Part shown: piece by piece, positions 17,433 through 25,702 of the stretch
Layout of the letters: every line of letters begins with the position of its first letter
How positions within the stretch are numbered: position 1 is the first letter of the stretch
Assembly: GCA_017433295.1 (NCBI GenBank)
Contig: JAFRHL010000010.1
Span: 1-64,000, forward strand
Source of the DNA: Eubacterium sp.
GTDB taxonomy: Bacteria > Bacillota > Clostridia > Lachnospirales > Lachnospiraceae
Reading direction: 5' to 3'
DNA: 64,000 nt
Program-made: the position numbers and the translations under genes
The notes under the pieces: model-generated
Told to the model about the DNA's origin: nothing
Seen by the model: the letters and a program-made list of their open reading frames with translations, nothing else
Database searches by the model: none

Positions 17433-18719
17433 TTATAACGCCCCCAATCCATCTAAAACATCCTTGCCCACACGGAACAGCCCGATCTTCTTTACCGGGC
17501 GAAGCATCCGTTTGGTCATCTTCTCAGGCTCCTGTCCGTACATTTCAAACATACCCTTCATCATCTCGTCCATCATGCCGGGATACTGCTCGAAGATCCT
17601 GTGGCGCTCCAGGAATGCCGGGAACTTGCGGTAGTGCTTCATATCCTTCATAATAAAGCTGTCATTCATTGCCTTCTCATATCTGGAAAGAAATGCCTTG
17701 CTGAAGTCTCCGGCCTCTTTGGCGGCGATGATGGTCTCGGCTGCCAGCTTTCCTGACTCAATGCAAAGGTCCATACCGCGAATAGTGTATCCCAGGTTCA
17801 TGACCAGGGCTGCCGCATCACCGGCCAGAAGCACGCCGTCGCGATACAGCTCCGGGATCATGTTATAGCCGCCTTCCGTAACCAGATGGGCGGAATACTC
17901 CATCAGCTTTCCGCCTGCGAGCAGAGGTTTGACCACCGGATGTTCCTTCAGGCGCTCCACCATTTCTCTGGGAGCCACATCGGAGTAACCGATATCCGCG
18001 ATGGTGGTAACGATTCCCACAGAAAGATCTTCTTTATCGGTATAGAGGAAACCACCGCCGATATTTCCTCCACTGACGTCCCCGGCAAAAAGCCATGCCA
18101 CACCTTCCTCTGAGGAAACGCCGAAACGGTCGTTGATCTTCTCTTCGCCCAGGCGGATCACTTCTTTGATGCCCACTGCAACCTGGGAAGGATCCAGCTC
18201 CTTCTTCATGCCAAGCTGCTGGGCCAGCAGCGAATTGACACCGTCAGCCAGAAGAACCACATCGGAATACATTTCTTCCTCACCGGCCCGGACGCCCACT
18301 ACCTTGTCATCCTGCACCAGGACCTCGTCCACACGAATACCGGTCACATACATGGCACCGGCTTCCTCTGCCTTTTCCACAAGCCAGGGATCAAAGCGGC
18401 TTCGCAGAATCGAGTAGGTCGCTTTGCCCTGTTCACCCAGTCCTTCCGCGGCATATTCAATGGTGGTGGCACTGTCTCCTGTCACAAAGGATACTCTCTC
18501 TTTTGTGATCTTTCTCTCCACGGGCGCTTCCTCGGCAAAGTTGGGGAATATCTTCTCGAGGCTGTGAGAATACAGCCGCCCGCCGGTCACATTCTTGGAA
18601 CCGGGCACCTCCGCCCGCTCAATGATAAGCACTTCAAGGCCTGCCTGTGCCAGAAGATAAGCGGCAATATTTCCGGCAAGCCCAGCTCCCACAATTATGA
18701 CATCAAATTTTTCTTCCAT
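17433..18719 (-). CDS. fixC: FixC-type electron transfer flavoprotein-quinone oxidoreductase
   Basis: The 428-residue flavoprotein has an N-terminal FAD-binding motif FDVIIVGAGLAGNIAAYLLAQAG and the GAGxxG-type fingerprint, then EVPGSKNVTGGRLYSH and LLAGDAAALVMNLGYTIRGMDLC, all typical of FixC/ETF-QO. In FixABCX it passes electrons from the flavin of FixAB to the quinone pool. Its location beside menA gives a ready acceptor. FixC, FixX and menA overlap or nearly touch, so they form one operon with tatAC upstream. Confidence 0.93.
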   Translation of the reverse strand: MEEKFDVIIVGAGLAGNIAAYLLAQAGLEVLIIERAEVPGSKNVTGGRLYSHSLEKIFPNFAEEAPVERKITKERVSFVTGDSATTIEYAAEGLGEQGKATYSILRSRFDPWLVEKAEEAGAMYVTGIRVDEVLVQDDKVVGVRAGEEEMYSDVVLLADGVNSLLAQQLGMKKELDPSQVAVGIKEVIRLGEEKINDRFGVSSEEGVAWLFAGDVSGGNIGGGFLYTDKEDLSVGIVTTIADIGYSDVAPREMVERLKEHPVVKPLLAGGKLMEYSAHLVTEGGYNMIPELYRDGVLLAGDAAALVMNLGYTIRGMDLCIESGKLAAETIIAAKEAGDFSKAFLSRYEKAMNDSFIMKDMKHYRKFPAFLERHRIFEQYPGMMDEMMKGMFEMYGQEPEKMTKRMLRPVKKIGLFRVGKDVLDGLGAL

Positions 18720-18743
18720 TTACTCTCTTCCTTTCTCATCTAA

Positions 18744-19529
18744 CTAAAGATCATTTCCAGGCTTTGCAAGTATGGAGCAGAGTATACCCACTTCATAGAG
18801 GACCAGCAGGGGTCCTCCCAGCATCACCTGGGAAATCACATCCGGTGGTGTAAGGATCGCTGCAATCGTAAATATTGCCAGAATCACAAACTTCCTGGCA
18901 CTCCGAAGCTGGGCCGTGGTCACCAGACCCAGTCTGGTAAGCCATACGATCACGATCGGCAGCTGGAACATGATGCCGAAGGGAGGCAGAAATCCAAACA
19001 AGAAATTAATATATGTTCCCAGGGATAACATCGGTCTGGCAAACTGATTCCCCGTCTGTACAAAAAAATTAACAGCCAGAAAGAATACAAAACGATATGC
19101 GAAAAAAATGCCCAGCACAAACAGCACCGCTGCCACCAGAAGGTAGAGGAATGCGGTTATTCTTTCTTTCCTCAGAAGACCCGGCCGGATAAAAAGCCAT
19201 ACCGCAGCAAACACAAGGGGGCTGGCTGCTGCCAGGCCGGCGATGAAGGATACCTTCATCTGGGCAGTGAATCCTTCCGAAACATTGGTATAGATCACAT
19301 TGATGTTCCTGTCCAGGAGAGGACGGGTCACATAATGGATCAGCCGGGACGATCCCAGAAAAAATACGGCCAGCACCGCAGCAACTACCACGATGATGCA
19401 GAAAATAATGGTCCGGCGCAGTGCCTTCAGATGGAACATCAGCGGCTTAGCCTCCATGGGCTCATCCGGTTTATCAAGCCACCGGCGTATCTTTTCACCG
19501 GAGGATGGATCAGCCATCGGCCTTTTCAT
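18744..19529 (-). CDS. tatC: TatC, twin-arginine translocase core subunit
   Basis: TatC binds twin-arginine signal peptides and exports folded proteins. The 261-residue protein has six membrane segments and an N-terminal part with PMEAKPLMFHLKALRRTIIF, corresponding to the usual HLxELRxR motif; the position normally Glu is Ala here. It starts inside the last codons of tatA, with an AGAGGAAA site upstream, and is followed after 24 bases by fixC. Its natural client is presumably the molybdoenzyme at 25702-28362, whose signal peptide is the only clear twin-arginine one in the window. Confidence 0.93.
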   Translation of the reverse strand: MKRPMADPSSGEKIRRWLDKPDEPMEAKPLMFHLKALRRTIIFCIIVVVAAVLAVFFLGSSRLIHYVTRPLLDRNINVIYTNVSEGFTAQMKVSFIAGLAAASPLVFAAVWLFIRPGLLRKERITAFLYLLVAAVLFVLGIFFAYRFVFFLAVNFFVQTGNQFARPMLSLGTYINFLFGFLPPFGIMFQLPIVIVWLTRLGLVTTAQLRSARKFVILAIFTIAAILTPPDVISQVMLGGPLLVLYEVGILCSILAKPGNDL

Positions 19530-19701
19530 CCTTTTTTTCCTCTGTTCCGGAAGCCGTCACCGGATCATCCGCATGAATCTCACCTTTAAACTCCCGGATA
19601 CTTCTTCCCAGGGCTTTTCCCAGGCCTGCGATCCTGGTCCCCCCAAAGAGTAGAATTGCCAGTACCACGATCAGAAGTAATTCTGATGTTCCTAATCTCA
19701 T
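19510..19701 (-). CDS. tatA: TatA family pore-forming subunit
   Basis: A 63-residue protein with one membrane segment (TSELLLIVVLAILLFGGTRI), then the amphipathic helix LGKALGRSIREFKGEI, the classic TatA layout with the FG hinge. AGGAAAGG lies upstream of the ATG at 19701. It overlaps tatC by 20 bases and lies 55 bases after the response regulator gene. Confidence 0.93.
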   Translation of the reverse strand: MRLGTSELLLIVVLAILLFGGTRIAGLGKALGRSIREFKGEIHADDPVTASGTEEKKDEKADG

Positions 19702-19756
19702 AATAATATTCCTTTCCTCGAAAGCCTGCCCGGTCTTTTCCGGGAGGCCAGCGACA

Positions 19757-20401
19757 TCAATATTGAATCAGCCGTTTCTTCAGGGCATATTCCACAAGCT
19801 CCGGCCTGCTTTTCAGGTCCAGTTTATTCATGATCTTTGACTTATAGCTTTCAACGGTTTTTACGGAAATAAAAAGCATCTCGCCGATTTCCTTATTCCC
19901 GTATCCCTTTGCGATCAGGGTCAGGACCTGGGTCTCCCTTTCTGACAGTTTCAAATATCCCTCTTTTTCCTCTTTATGGCGATTTACAAAGCCCTGCACC
20001 AGATAGGGGACCATTTCCTTGCAGACATAGACGCCTCCTTCATGGACAGAACGGATCGCCTCAATAAGCTCCTCTTCGGAAGATGATTTCAGGAGATATC
20101 CGGAAGCGCCTACCTGCATTGTATAAAGCAAATATTCTTTATCGGCATGCATGGTAAGCATGATAATCCTGGTATCCGGATAGTCGGAATGCAGCTTTCC
20201 CGCAGTGACGATCCCGCTCTCTCCCGGGGGCATGCTGATGTCCAGCAGGACAATATCCGGGTGCAGCTCCCCTGTCATATGATAGGCAGACTGTCCATCC
20301 CTCACTATTCCTGCCACTTTCATTCCCGGCTGGTTCTCGATGATCAGCTCTACACCCCTTGATACCAGCCGGTGATCATCAGCAATTAAGATTTCAATCA
20401 C
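19757..20401 (-). CDS. NarL/LuxR-type response regulator
   Basis: The receiver domain shows the acidic pair in LIADDH (residues 8-9), the phospho-acceptor Asp54 in IVLLDISMPP, and the K of YLLKSS. The C-terminal LuxR helix-turn-helix reads LSERETQVLTLIAKGYGNKEIGEMLFISVKTVESY. I place the start at the GTG at 20401, seven bases after GGAGG; the frame is open further upstream but through the divergent promoter. No histidine kinase is in view. It heads the tatAC-fixCX-menA run and diverges from the polyferredoxin gene, so it probably controls the respiratory module. Confidence 0.92.
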   Translation of the reverse strand: MIEILIADDHRLVSRGVELIIENQPGMKVAGIVRDGQSAYHMTGELHPDIVLLDISMPPGESGIVTAGKLHSDYPDTRIIMLTMHADKEYLLYTMQVGASGYLLKSSSEEELIEAIRSVHEGGVYVCKEMVPYLVQGFVNRHKEEKEGYLKLSERETQVLTLIAKGYGNKEIGEMLFISVKTVESYKSKIMNKLDLKSRPELVEYALKKRLIQY

Positions 20402-20432
20402 ATTTATTCCTCCATTTGGGACCCGTGCGCCC

Positions 20433-20461
20433 TTGTATTTTCCTGTCCCTTCCTCTATAAT
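20433..20461 (+). promoter_or_regulatory. Sigma-A-like promoter for the polyferredoxin gene
   Basis: TTGTAT at 20433-20438, a 17-base spacer and TATAAT at 20456-20461, then AAAGGAG and the ATG at 20495. It lies between divergent genes, so regulators bound here could affect both. Confidence 0.65.
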
Positions 20462-20494
20462 CAGAATCAATCAAAATCGGTAAAGGAGCTGCGC

Positions 20495-21646
20495 ATGGCA
20501 TTGTTAAATGACTATCTCAAAAGAAAACTGATCTTTGACAATCATCCTTCCATAGACAGCAGCCGCTGCCTTAACACCATCCAGGCCAGGACACCCTGCA
20601 AGGTATGCCGGGCTTCCTGCGAGCATGGTGTTTTCGATCAGGCAGATCCCTGCTGGGACAGGTGTGTAAACTGCGGGATCTGCGTGGCCGCCTGTCCTGC
20701 CGCCTGCATATCTCCCTCAGGATATCATTCTGATAAGGAACTGGAGCTTCTCCGCTCCGGAAAGACCCATGTCTCCCTCTCCTGTCAGCAAAAATCCGTA
20801 CAAACAGATCTCAAGCTGCCCTGTCTTGCGGCCCTTTCCCGGGAATATCTTGCCCTTCTGGCCCTGAACCGGCAGGTTACCATCGTAAAGGAGGACTGCT
20901 CCGCCTGCCCCCATGAGGACAGAATGTGTCTCTTCGATGAGACCCTGGGCCGGGTAGAAAAGCTTTTGGGTGAAGATACCTTCGGCTCTTCCATCCTCGT
21001 CGGGGACCGGTTGCCGGAAGAACAGATCAGTATTTATACCAGGCGGGAGGCCTTTTCCCATCTATTCAAAAGAACCAGGTCCACGGTAAGCATCCTGCTT
21101 CCGGAAAAAGTCCCTGCCGACAGACAGCTCTTCCGCAGGCTTCTGGCAGAAAACCTGTCCCGGTTTCCCGGGGAAACCTGCTGGCAGTTCCCCCACTTTA
21201 AAGCAGATTGTACCGCCTGCGCCCTGTGTGCCAGGGTCTGTCCGGAGAAGGCAATATACCGGGTCCCCGATGAAAAGGATCCTTCCCTCATGCACATGGC
21301 GGTATTTCCCCATAAATGCTCCGGCTGCGGTCTTTGTCATGACATCTGTCCCCGGGAAGGGATCAGCAGACCGGAATATGTAAACCTGTCCGATCCTTCC
21401 TCTCCTGAAATCCACCCGGTCAGCTGTCTGCTCTGCAGCCGGTGCGGGGAGCCGGTGCAGCAGCTGCCAAAGCAGACAAATAAAGCAGAGGTATCCACGT
21501 TCGCAGCCCCGGACGGATCACGGGAAGACGCATCTCCGGAAAGCAGGTCTCTGGAAAGCGGATCTCCGAAAGACGGGCCGGACGACCCGGTCCTCTGCGA
21601 CAGGTGCAGGGGAGAGCTGGGTCTTGATCTTGATATCAGATGGTAA
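20495..21646 (+). CDS. Polyferredoxin-like 4Fe-4S protein of the respiratory module
   Basis: A 383-residue cytoplasmic protein with several Cys clusters: CKVCRASC, CWDRCVNCGICVAACPAAC, CSACPHEDRMC, then two ferredoxin motifs CTACALCARVCPEK and CSGCGLCHDICPRE, and later CLLCSRCGEP and CDRCRGE. At least three 4Fe-4S clusters are likely. I do not recognise a characterised family; it may transfer electrons or help assemble the molybdoenzyme, for which no TorD-like chaperone is seen. The linker before the last CxxC has imperfect repeats (SREDASPESRSLESGSPKD). It is one of only two plus-strand genes and ends 5 bases from the convergent fixB stop. AAAGGAG precedes the ATG. Confidence 0.85.
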   Translation: MALLNDYLKRKLIFDNHPSIDSSRCLNTIQARTPCKVCRASCEHGVFDQADPCWDRCVNCGICVAACPAACISPSGYHSDKELELLRSGKTHVSLSCQQKSVQTDLKLPCLAALSREYLALLALNRQVTIVKEDCSACPHEDRMCLFDETLGRVEKLLGEDTFGSSILVGDRLPEEQISIYTRREAFSHLFKRTRSTVSILLPEKVPADRQLFRRLLAENLSRFPGETCWQFPHFKADCTACALCARVCPEKAIYRVPDEKDPSLMHMAVFPHKCSGCGLCHDICPREGISRPEYVNLSDPSSPEIHPVSCLLCSRCGEPVQQLPKQTNKAEVSTFAAPDGSREDASPESRSLESGSPKDGPDDPVLCDRCRGELGLDLDIRW

Positions 21647-21651
21647 TGACA

Positions 21652-22662
21652 TCAGGCTTTTAACTTCTTTATTTCCTCGATCATGATGGGGACAACTTCC
21701 TTCAGGTTGCCCACAATACCATAGTCTGCCACCTCAAAAATGGGGGCTTCCGGATCTCTGTTAATGGCGACAACATAGTCCGAACCGCTCATACCTGCCA
21801 GATGCTGGATGGCACCGGAGATTCCGCATGCGATATAGAGCCTGGGGGCAACGGTCTTGCCGGTCTGGCCTACCTGATGGCCGTGGGAGATCCATCCGGA
21901 ATCCACAGCGGCGCGGGAGGCTCCGATGGTGGCTCCCAGAAGGTCCGCAAGACCCTGCAGGAGCTCAAAACCTTCGGGTCCGCCAACACCCCGTCCGCCG
22001 GAAACGATGATTTCCGCGCCCTCAAGGTCAACGGCTGTTTCTCCTTCTCCTTTGATGATCTCAAGGATCCGGGTACGGATCTGATCAGCCGGGAAGGTGA
22101 TGTCCTCCCGGATCACCTCGGCACTGCGGCCGGTATCCGGCTGCGCTGCCTTTTTAAATACGCCGGGACGGACCGTGCCCATCTGGGGTCTGTGATCCGG
22201 ACACTGGATGGTTGCCATGAGGTTTCCGCCGAAGGCCGGTCTTGTCCATGCCACATTTCCTGTTTCTTCATCAATATCAAGTCCTGTACAATCTGCGGTA
22301 AGTCCTGTTCCCAGCCTGCAGGAAACTCTGGGTCCGAGGTCACGTCCGTTGTTGGTGGCACCGATCAGGACACTGGTGGGACCATATTTCTCAATCACCT
22401 TTACGAAAGCATCCGCATAGGCATCTGTTGTATAATCTTTGTATACTTCGTGATCGATGACGATCACCTTATCCGCGCCATAGGCCGCAGCGGCTTCTGC
22501 TGCCGCCTGAACATTGCAGCCGATTACCAGGGCCACCAGGGCGCCGCCCTGTTTATCCGCAAGGATCCTTCCCTGTCCCAGCAGCTCCAGACCGACATTT
22601 TTTGCGCTGCCGTCTTCTGCAGTCTCAATATATACCCATAAATCTTTCGTTAATGCTTCCAT
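21652..22662 (-). CDS. fixB: FixB, electron transfer flavoprotein alpha subunit
   Basis: The ETF alpha family binds FAD in its C-terminal domain. That domain is clear here: SGGRGVGGPEGFELLQGLADLLGA, then GASRAAVDSGWISHGHQVGQTGKTVAPRLYIACGISGAIQHLAGM, the standard FAD site. The 336-residue length is normal. The ATG at 22662 has GGAGGG six bases upstream; a longer open frame is not needed. It follows fixA by 13 bases, and the two subunits form a heterodimer that, with FixCX, can split electrons between ferredoxin and quinone. Confidence 0.95.
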   Translation of the reverse strand: MEALTKDLWVYIETAEDGSAKNVGLELLGQGRILADKQGGALVALVIGCNVQAAAEAAAAYGADKVIVIDHEVYKDYTTDAYADAFVKVIEKYGPTSVLIGATNNGRDLGPRVSCRLGTGLTADCTGLDIDEETGNVAWTRPAFGGNLMATIQCPDHRPQMGTVRPGVFKKAAQPDTGRSAEVIREDITFPADQIRTRILEIIKGEGETAVDLEGAEIIVSGGRGVGGPEGFELLQGLADLLGATIGASRAAVDSGWISHGHQVGQTGKTVAPRLYIACGISGAIQHLAGMSGSDYVVAINRDPEAPIFEVADYGIVGNLKEVVPIMIEEIKKLKA

Positions 22663-22675
22663 TCTTTTCCCTCCA

Positions 22676-23479
22676 TTAAATGATCGCTGCATCACTGAGC
22701 AGACTGACAAGCTTTACAGTGGATTCTTCAAGAGAGCCTTCATCGATGATCAGTCCATCCTTGTTCCTCACGGGAACAAATGTCTTTTTCACCTTGGTGG
22801 GTGAACCCTTAAGGCCGCATCTTCCTGTGTCAATGGAAGCGAAATCCTCTGCGCCCAGGGTGGCGATCTTTGCCTTCTTGGCAGCCATTTTACTCTTGAT
22901 GGTAGGATATCTGGGCTCATAGAAGGTCTGGGTCATGGTTACCAGACAGGGCAGCTTCGCTCCGACTATTGTGTAACCGACTTCTGCTTCTCTTTTCACC
23001 TTTACCATGTCACCGTCCACTTCTGCCTCGATGCCATAGGTGATCTGGGGCAGTCCCAGATGCTCTGCCATCTCGGGTCCTACCTGAGCCGTATCTCCGT
23101 CAATGGCCTGTTTTCCGCAGAAGATCAGATCCAGCCTGCCTTCTTCTTCCTCCACCTTCTTAATGGCCTCGGAAAGAATGTAGCTGGTAGCCAGCGTATC
23201 AGAACCGCCGAATATTTTGTCGGAAACGAGATAAGCCTTGTCGGCGCCGACAGCCAGGCACTCACGCAGAGCCGTCTGAGCCTGGGCAGGCCCCATGCAA
23301 AGTACGATCACCTTTGAGCCGGCACTTCCTTCTTTGATCCGCACGGCAGTCTCAAGAGCATATCCGTCATAGGGATTGACAATATTGGGGACACCCTCCC
23401 TGATCAGGGTGTTGGTCTCCGGATTGATCTTGATCTCGGTGGTATCAGGTACCTGCTTAACACATACAAGTATATTCAC
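22676..23479 (-). CDS. fixA: FixA, electron transfer flavoprotein beta subunit
   Basis: The 267-residue protein matches ETF beta throughout: MNILVCVKQVPDTTEIKINPETNTLIREG at the start, IVNPYDGYALETAVRIKE, and FCGKQAIDGDTAQVGPEMAEHLGLPQITYG, the nucleotide-binding region. Bifurcating FixA/EtfB proteins bind a second FAD here. It lies between the TatB-like gene (29-base gap) and fixB, as part of the molybdoenzyme operon. Confidence 0.95.
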   Translation of the reverse strand: MNILVCVKQVPDTTEIKINPETNTLIREGVPNIVNPYDGYALETAVRIKEGSAGSKVIVLCMGPAQAQTALRECLAVGADKAYLVSDKIFGGSDTLATSYILSEAIKKVEEEEGRLDLIFCGKQAIDGDTAQVGPEMAEHLGLPQITYGIEAEVDGDMVKVKREAEVGYTIVGAKLPCLVTMTQTFYEPRYPTIKSKMAAKKAKIATLGAEDFASIDTGRCGLKGSPTKVKKTFVPVRNKDGLIIDEGSLEESTVKLVSLLSDAAII

Positions 23480-23508
23480 AATTCATCCTCCTTTTTTCAG
23501 AACATTTG

Positions 23509-23787
23509 TCATTTTTTCATAATCTCCCTGCGGATCCGGGCAATGTCCTTCATTTCCCCGGACAGGTCCGGATCCACATCCATATCCTCTTTGATCTCAT
23601 GCAGATCATGCTTTATATCTTTAAGGTCTCTCTCTATATCAAGGTCTTCCTTCACCCCGGCAAAAAGCACTCTCATCTGCTTTAGGGCCCGGGCAAGTCC
23701 CCGGGCCACCTTCGGCAGGTCCTCCGGGCCGACCACCACAAAAGCAATGATCAGTATCAGAATGATCTCACCTATCCCGAGGCTCAT
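23509..23787 (-). CDS. TatA/B-family protein, TatB-like
   Basis: A 92-residue protein with one N-terminal membrane segment (GIGEIILILIIAFVVVGPEDLPKVARGLARAL) and a long charged helical tail. The GPEDLPKVAR motif is the TatB hallmark (GPxxLP), and the tail is longer than in the TatA at 19510-19701. Most Firmicutes use only TatA and TatC, so a TatB-like member next to the Tat client is notable. It overlaps the NrfD-like gene by 4 bases (ATGA type) and lies upstream of fixA. Confidence 0.88.
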   Translation of the reverse strand: MSLGIGEIILILIIAFVVVGPEDLPKVARGLARALKQMRVLFAGVKEDLDIERDLKDIKHDLHEIKEDMDVDPDLSGEMKDIARIRREIMKK

Positions 23788-25013
23788 GCTTTAACCTTCT
23801 CTTCTTCCTCTCCGGGGATCAGGCCGAACAGGAGCCATACTCCCCCAAGCACAAGGAGGATCAGGCCAACCGGCAGAAGGCCTGTGGCAATCTCCGGCAT
23901 GGTGGGCATATAATCCCAGCTTCTCACAAAGAGGTCCTGTCCCGGTGTAAAAATACCGGAAGAAATGGGGAAGCTCCACAGGGCATTTTCCGCTCCTTCA
24001 TTGGGAAGGGACAGGGAGATATGGTTAAAGGCCGGAAGCAGATGCATCATTTTCTGGATAAACATGCCGATGATCACCAGAGTGCTCATACAGGCCAGCA
24101 GGGGTCTGCTGCTTCCGTTCCAGATGAAATACACGATCATGGCGATGAGGGGAAGAAGGATCTCCAGGGCAAAGAGAAGGCCGTATTTATGGAATACGAT
24201 ATGTAAAAGCTCTGCTCCTTCCAGACTTCCATTCCAGGAAATGGTCACGATCTCAAGGAAGGTAAATACAAAATGGGCAAGCAGGGCAACTGCTGCGATC
24301 CTGGCCAGGATGGTAAAGGGTCTCTCCCAGCTGTCATAGTCCTCCTGTTTTACTGCAAGGGCTGCCACCAGCAGGACCAGGGCTATCCCCGAGGAAACTC
24401 CCACGGACACGGCGTCCACCGGAAGGATGGCGGAATGCCACCACTCTTTGGACTTCTGGGTGGCAAACATCAGGGCTGTCCCTGCATTCAGCACAACGAT
24501 GTAGGGCAGGGCAATATAGGAAAGCTTCTTACAGCGGTCTTCCATGGCCATCAGGTATCCGCGGTTCCCCTTATGACTCTTTGTGTCAGGCAGGATAGTA
24601 AAGATCACTGCCAGCAGGGTGATCACCGCGTAGATCCCGAGGATGGCCACATCCCAGAACAGGGGGGAACCGAAATTGGGTGACAGCAGCATATAGAGCA
24701 CCCGGAAGGGCTGGCCGAGGTCAGTAAGGATGGCCACACCGGAGGCAACCACACTGGCAAAAGAAAGCACTGCCCCTGTTTTGGCGAATTTCTTCATGTC
24801 ATCCAGATTCCAGAGATAAGCAACAGCAAAGAGGATCATTCCTCCGGAGGACAGACCGATGAAGAACTCAAAGCTTCCCATGTACAGGCCCCAGGAGAAA
24901 ATATTGCTCAGGTTTGTGATGGACAGGCCTTTCATGATCTGGAGGATCCATGCGCCAAGACCCAGAACAGACAGGGCCGCTCCCACAAGAAATGTCAGAG
25001 TACCTTTTTTCAT
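23784..25013 (-). CDS. NrfD/PsrC-like membrane quinol-binding subunit
   Basis: The 409-residue integral membrane protein has about ten predicted helices and resembles NrfD/PsrC subunits, which anchor molybdo-oxidoreductases and exchange electrons with quinones. Typical parts include WGLYMGSFEFFIGLSSGGMILFAVAYLW, with conserved Glu and Gly residues of the family. It overlaps the FeS subunit gene and the TatB-like gene by 4 bases each, so translation is coupled. With the A and B subunits it would form a quinol-linked reductase or dehydrogenase outside the membrane. Confidence 0.9.
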   Translation of the reverse strand: MKKGTLTFLVGAALSVLGLGAWILQIMKGLSITNLSNIFSWGLYMGSFEFFIGLSSGGMILFAVAYLWNLDDMKKFAKTGAVLSFASVVASGVAILTDLGQPFRVLYMLLSPNFGSPLFWDVAILGIYAVITLLAVIFTILPDTKSHKGNRGYLMAMEDRCKKLSYIALPYIVVLNAGTALMFATQKSKEWWHSAILPVDAVSVGVSSGIALVLLVAALAVKQEDYDSWERPFTILARIAAVALLAHFVFTFLEIVTISWNGSLEGAELLHIVFHKYGLLFALEILLPLIAMIVYFIWNGSSRPLLACMSTLVIIGMFIQKMMHLLPAFNHISLSLPNEGAENALWSFPISSGIFTPGQDLFVRSWDYMPTMPEIATGLLPVGLILLVLGGVWLLFGLIPGEEEEKVKA

Positions 25014-25702
25014 TCTGCCACCTCCTCATTGCTTTTCAGCCTGCTGGAAGAAATGTAGTAAACCTTGGGATTGGTTCCATAGTCTTCCCTGAGACGGTAA
25101 ACCGTCTTTTCACGGATCATTCTTCCAACTTCGGAATCAGGATCATCCAGGTCACCGAAGAACCTGGCCTTTCCGGGACAGGCCCTCACACAGGCAGGCT
25201 CCTCTCCCTTTTGTACATACTGGGCACAGAAGGTACATTTCTCCACCACGCCCACAGGCCGGTTCTGGGTATAAACCAGTTTCTTCGGTTCCTCGGTGGC
25301 ATCGTGGGGATAGCCGTAGGCATAGCCCAGCTCCTTCTTGGCTTCCTTCGGATCCTTCCAGTTAAACTGACGGACACCGTAGGGACAGGCAGCCATACAG
25401 GTCCGGCAACCGATACATTTGTTGTAATCCACCAGGACCACCCCGTCCTCATTGGTGTAGGTGGCACCTGTGGGACAGACCTTCTGGCAGGCGGGATTGT
25501 CACACATCTGGCAGGACACCGGTAAAAACTCCATCTTAAAGTGTCCCTTTTCCCCGATGGCTGTCTCATGGGTCTCGGCACCCGGGGTAAACACACGGTT
25601 CCACCAGGTTCCCGGCGGCTGGCTGTTATGCATATGACAGACCAGGGCACAGGTCTGGCAGCCGATACATCTGTCAAGATTAATTACCATTCCATAGCGC
25701 AT
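25010..25702 (-). CDS. Four-cluster ferredoxin subunit of molybdo-oxidoreductase
   Basis: A 230-residue protein of the DmsB/PsrB/NrfC type. The Cys motifs run in order: CIGCQTCALVCHMHN near residue 12, CQMCDNPACQKVCPTGAT, CIGCRTCMAACPYGVRQF, and CTFCAQYVQKGEEPACVRACP, enough for four 4Fe-4S clusters. It has no signal peptide of its own, so it would be exported with the Tat-tagged catalytic subunit. It overlaps the catalytic gene by one base and the membrane subunit gene by four. Confidence 0.93.
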   Translation of the reverse strand: MRYGMVINLDRCIGCQTCALVCHMHNSQPPGTWWNRVFTPGAETHETAIGEKGHFKMEFLPVSCQMCDNPACQKVCPTGATYTNEDGVVLVDYNKCIGCRTCMAACPYGVRQFNWKDPKEAKKELGYAYGYPHDATEEPKKLVYTQNRPVGVVEKCTFCAQYVQKGEEPACVRACPGKARFFGDLDDPDSEVGRMIREKTVYRLREDYGTNPKVYYISSSRLKSNEEVAE

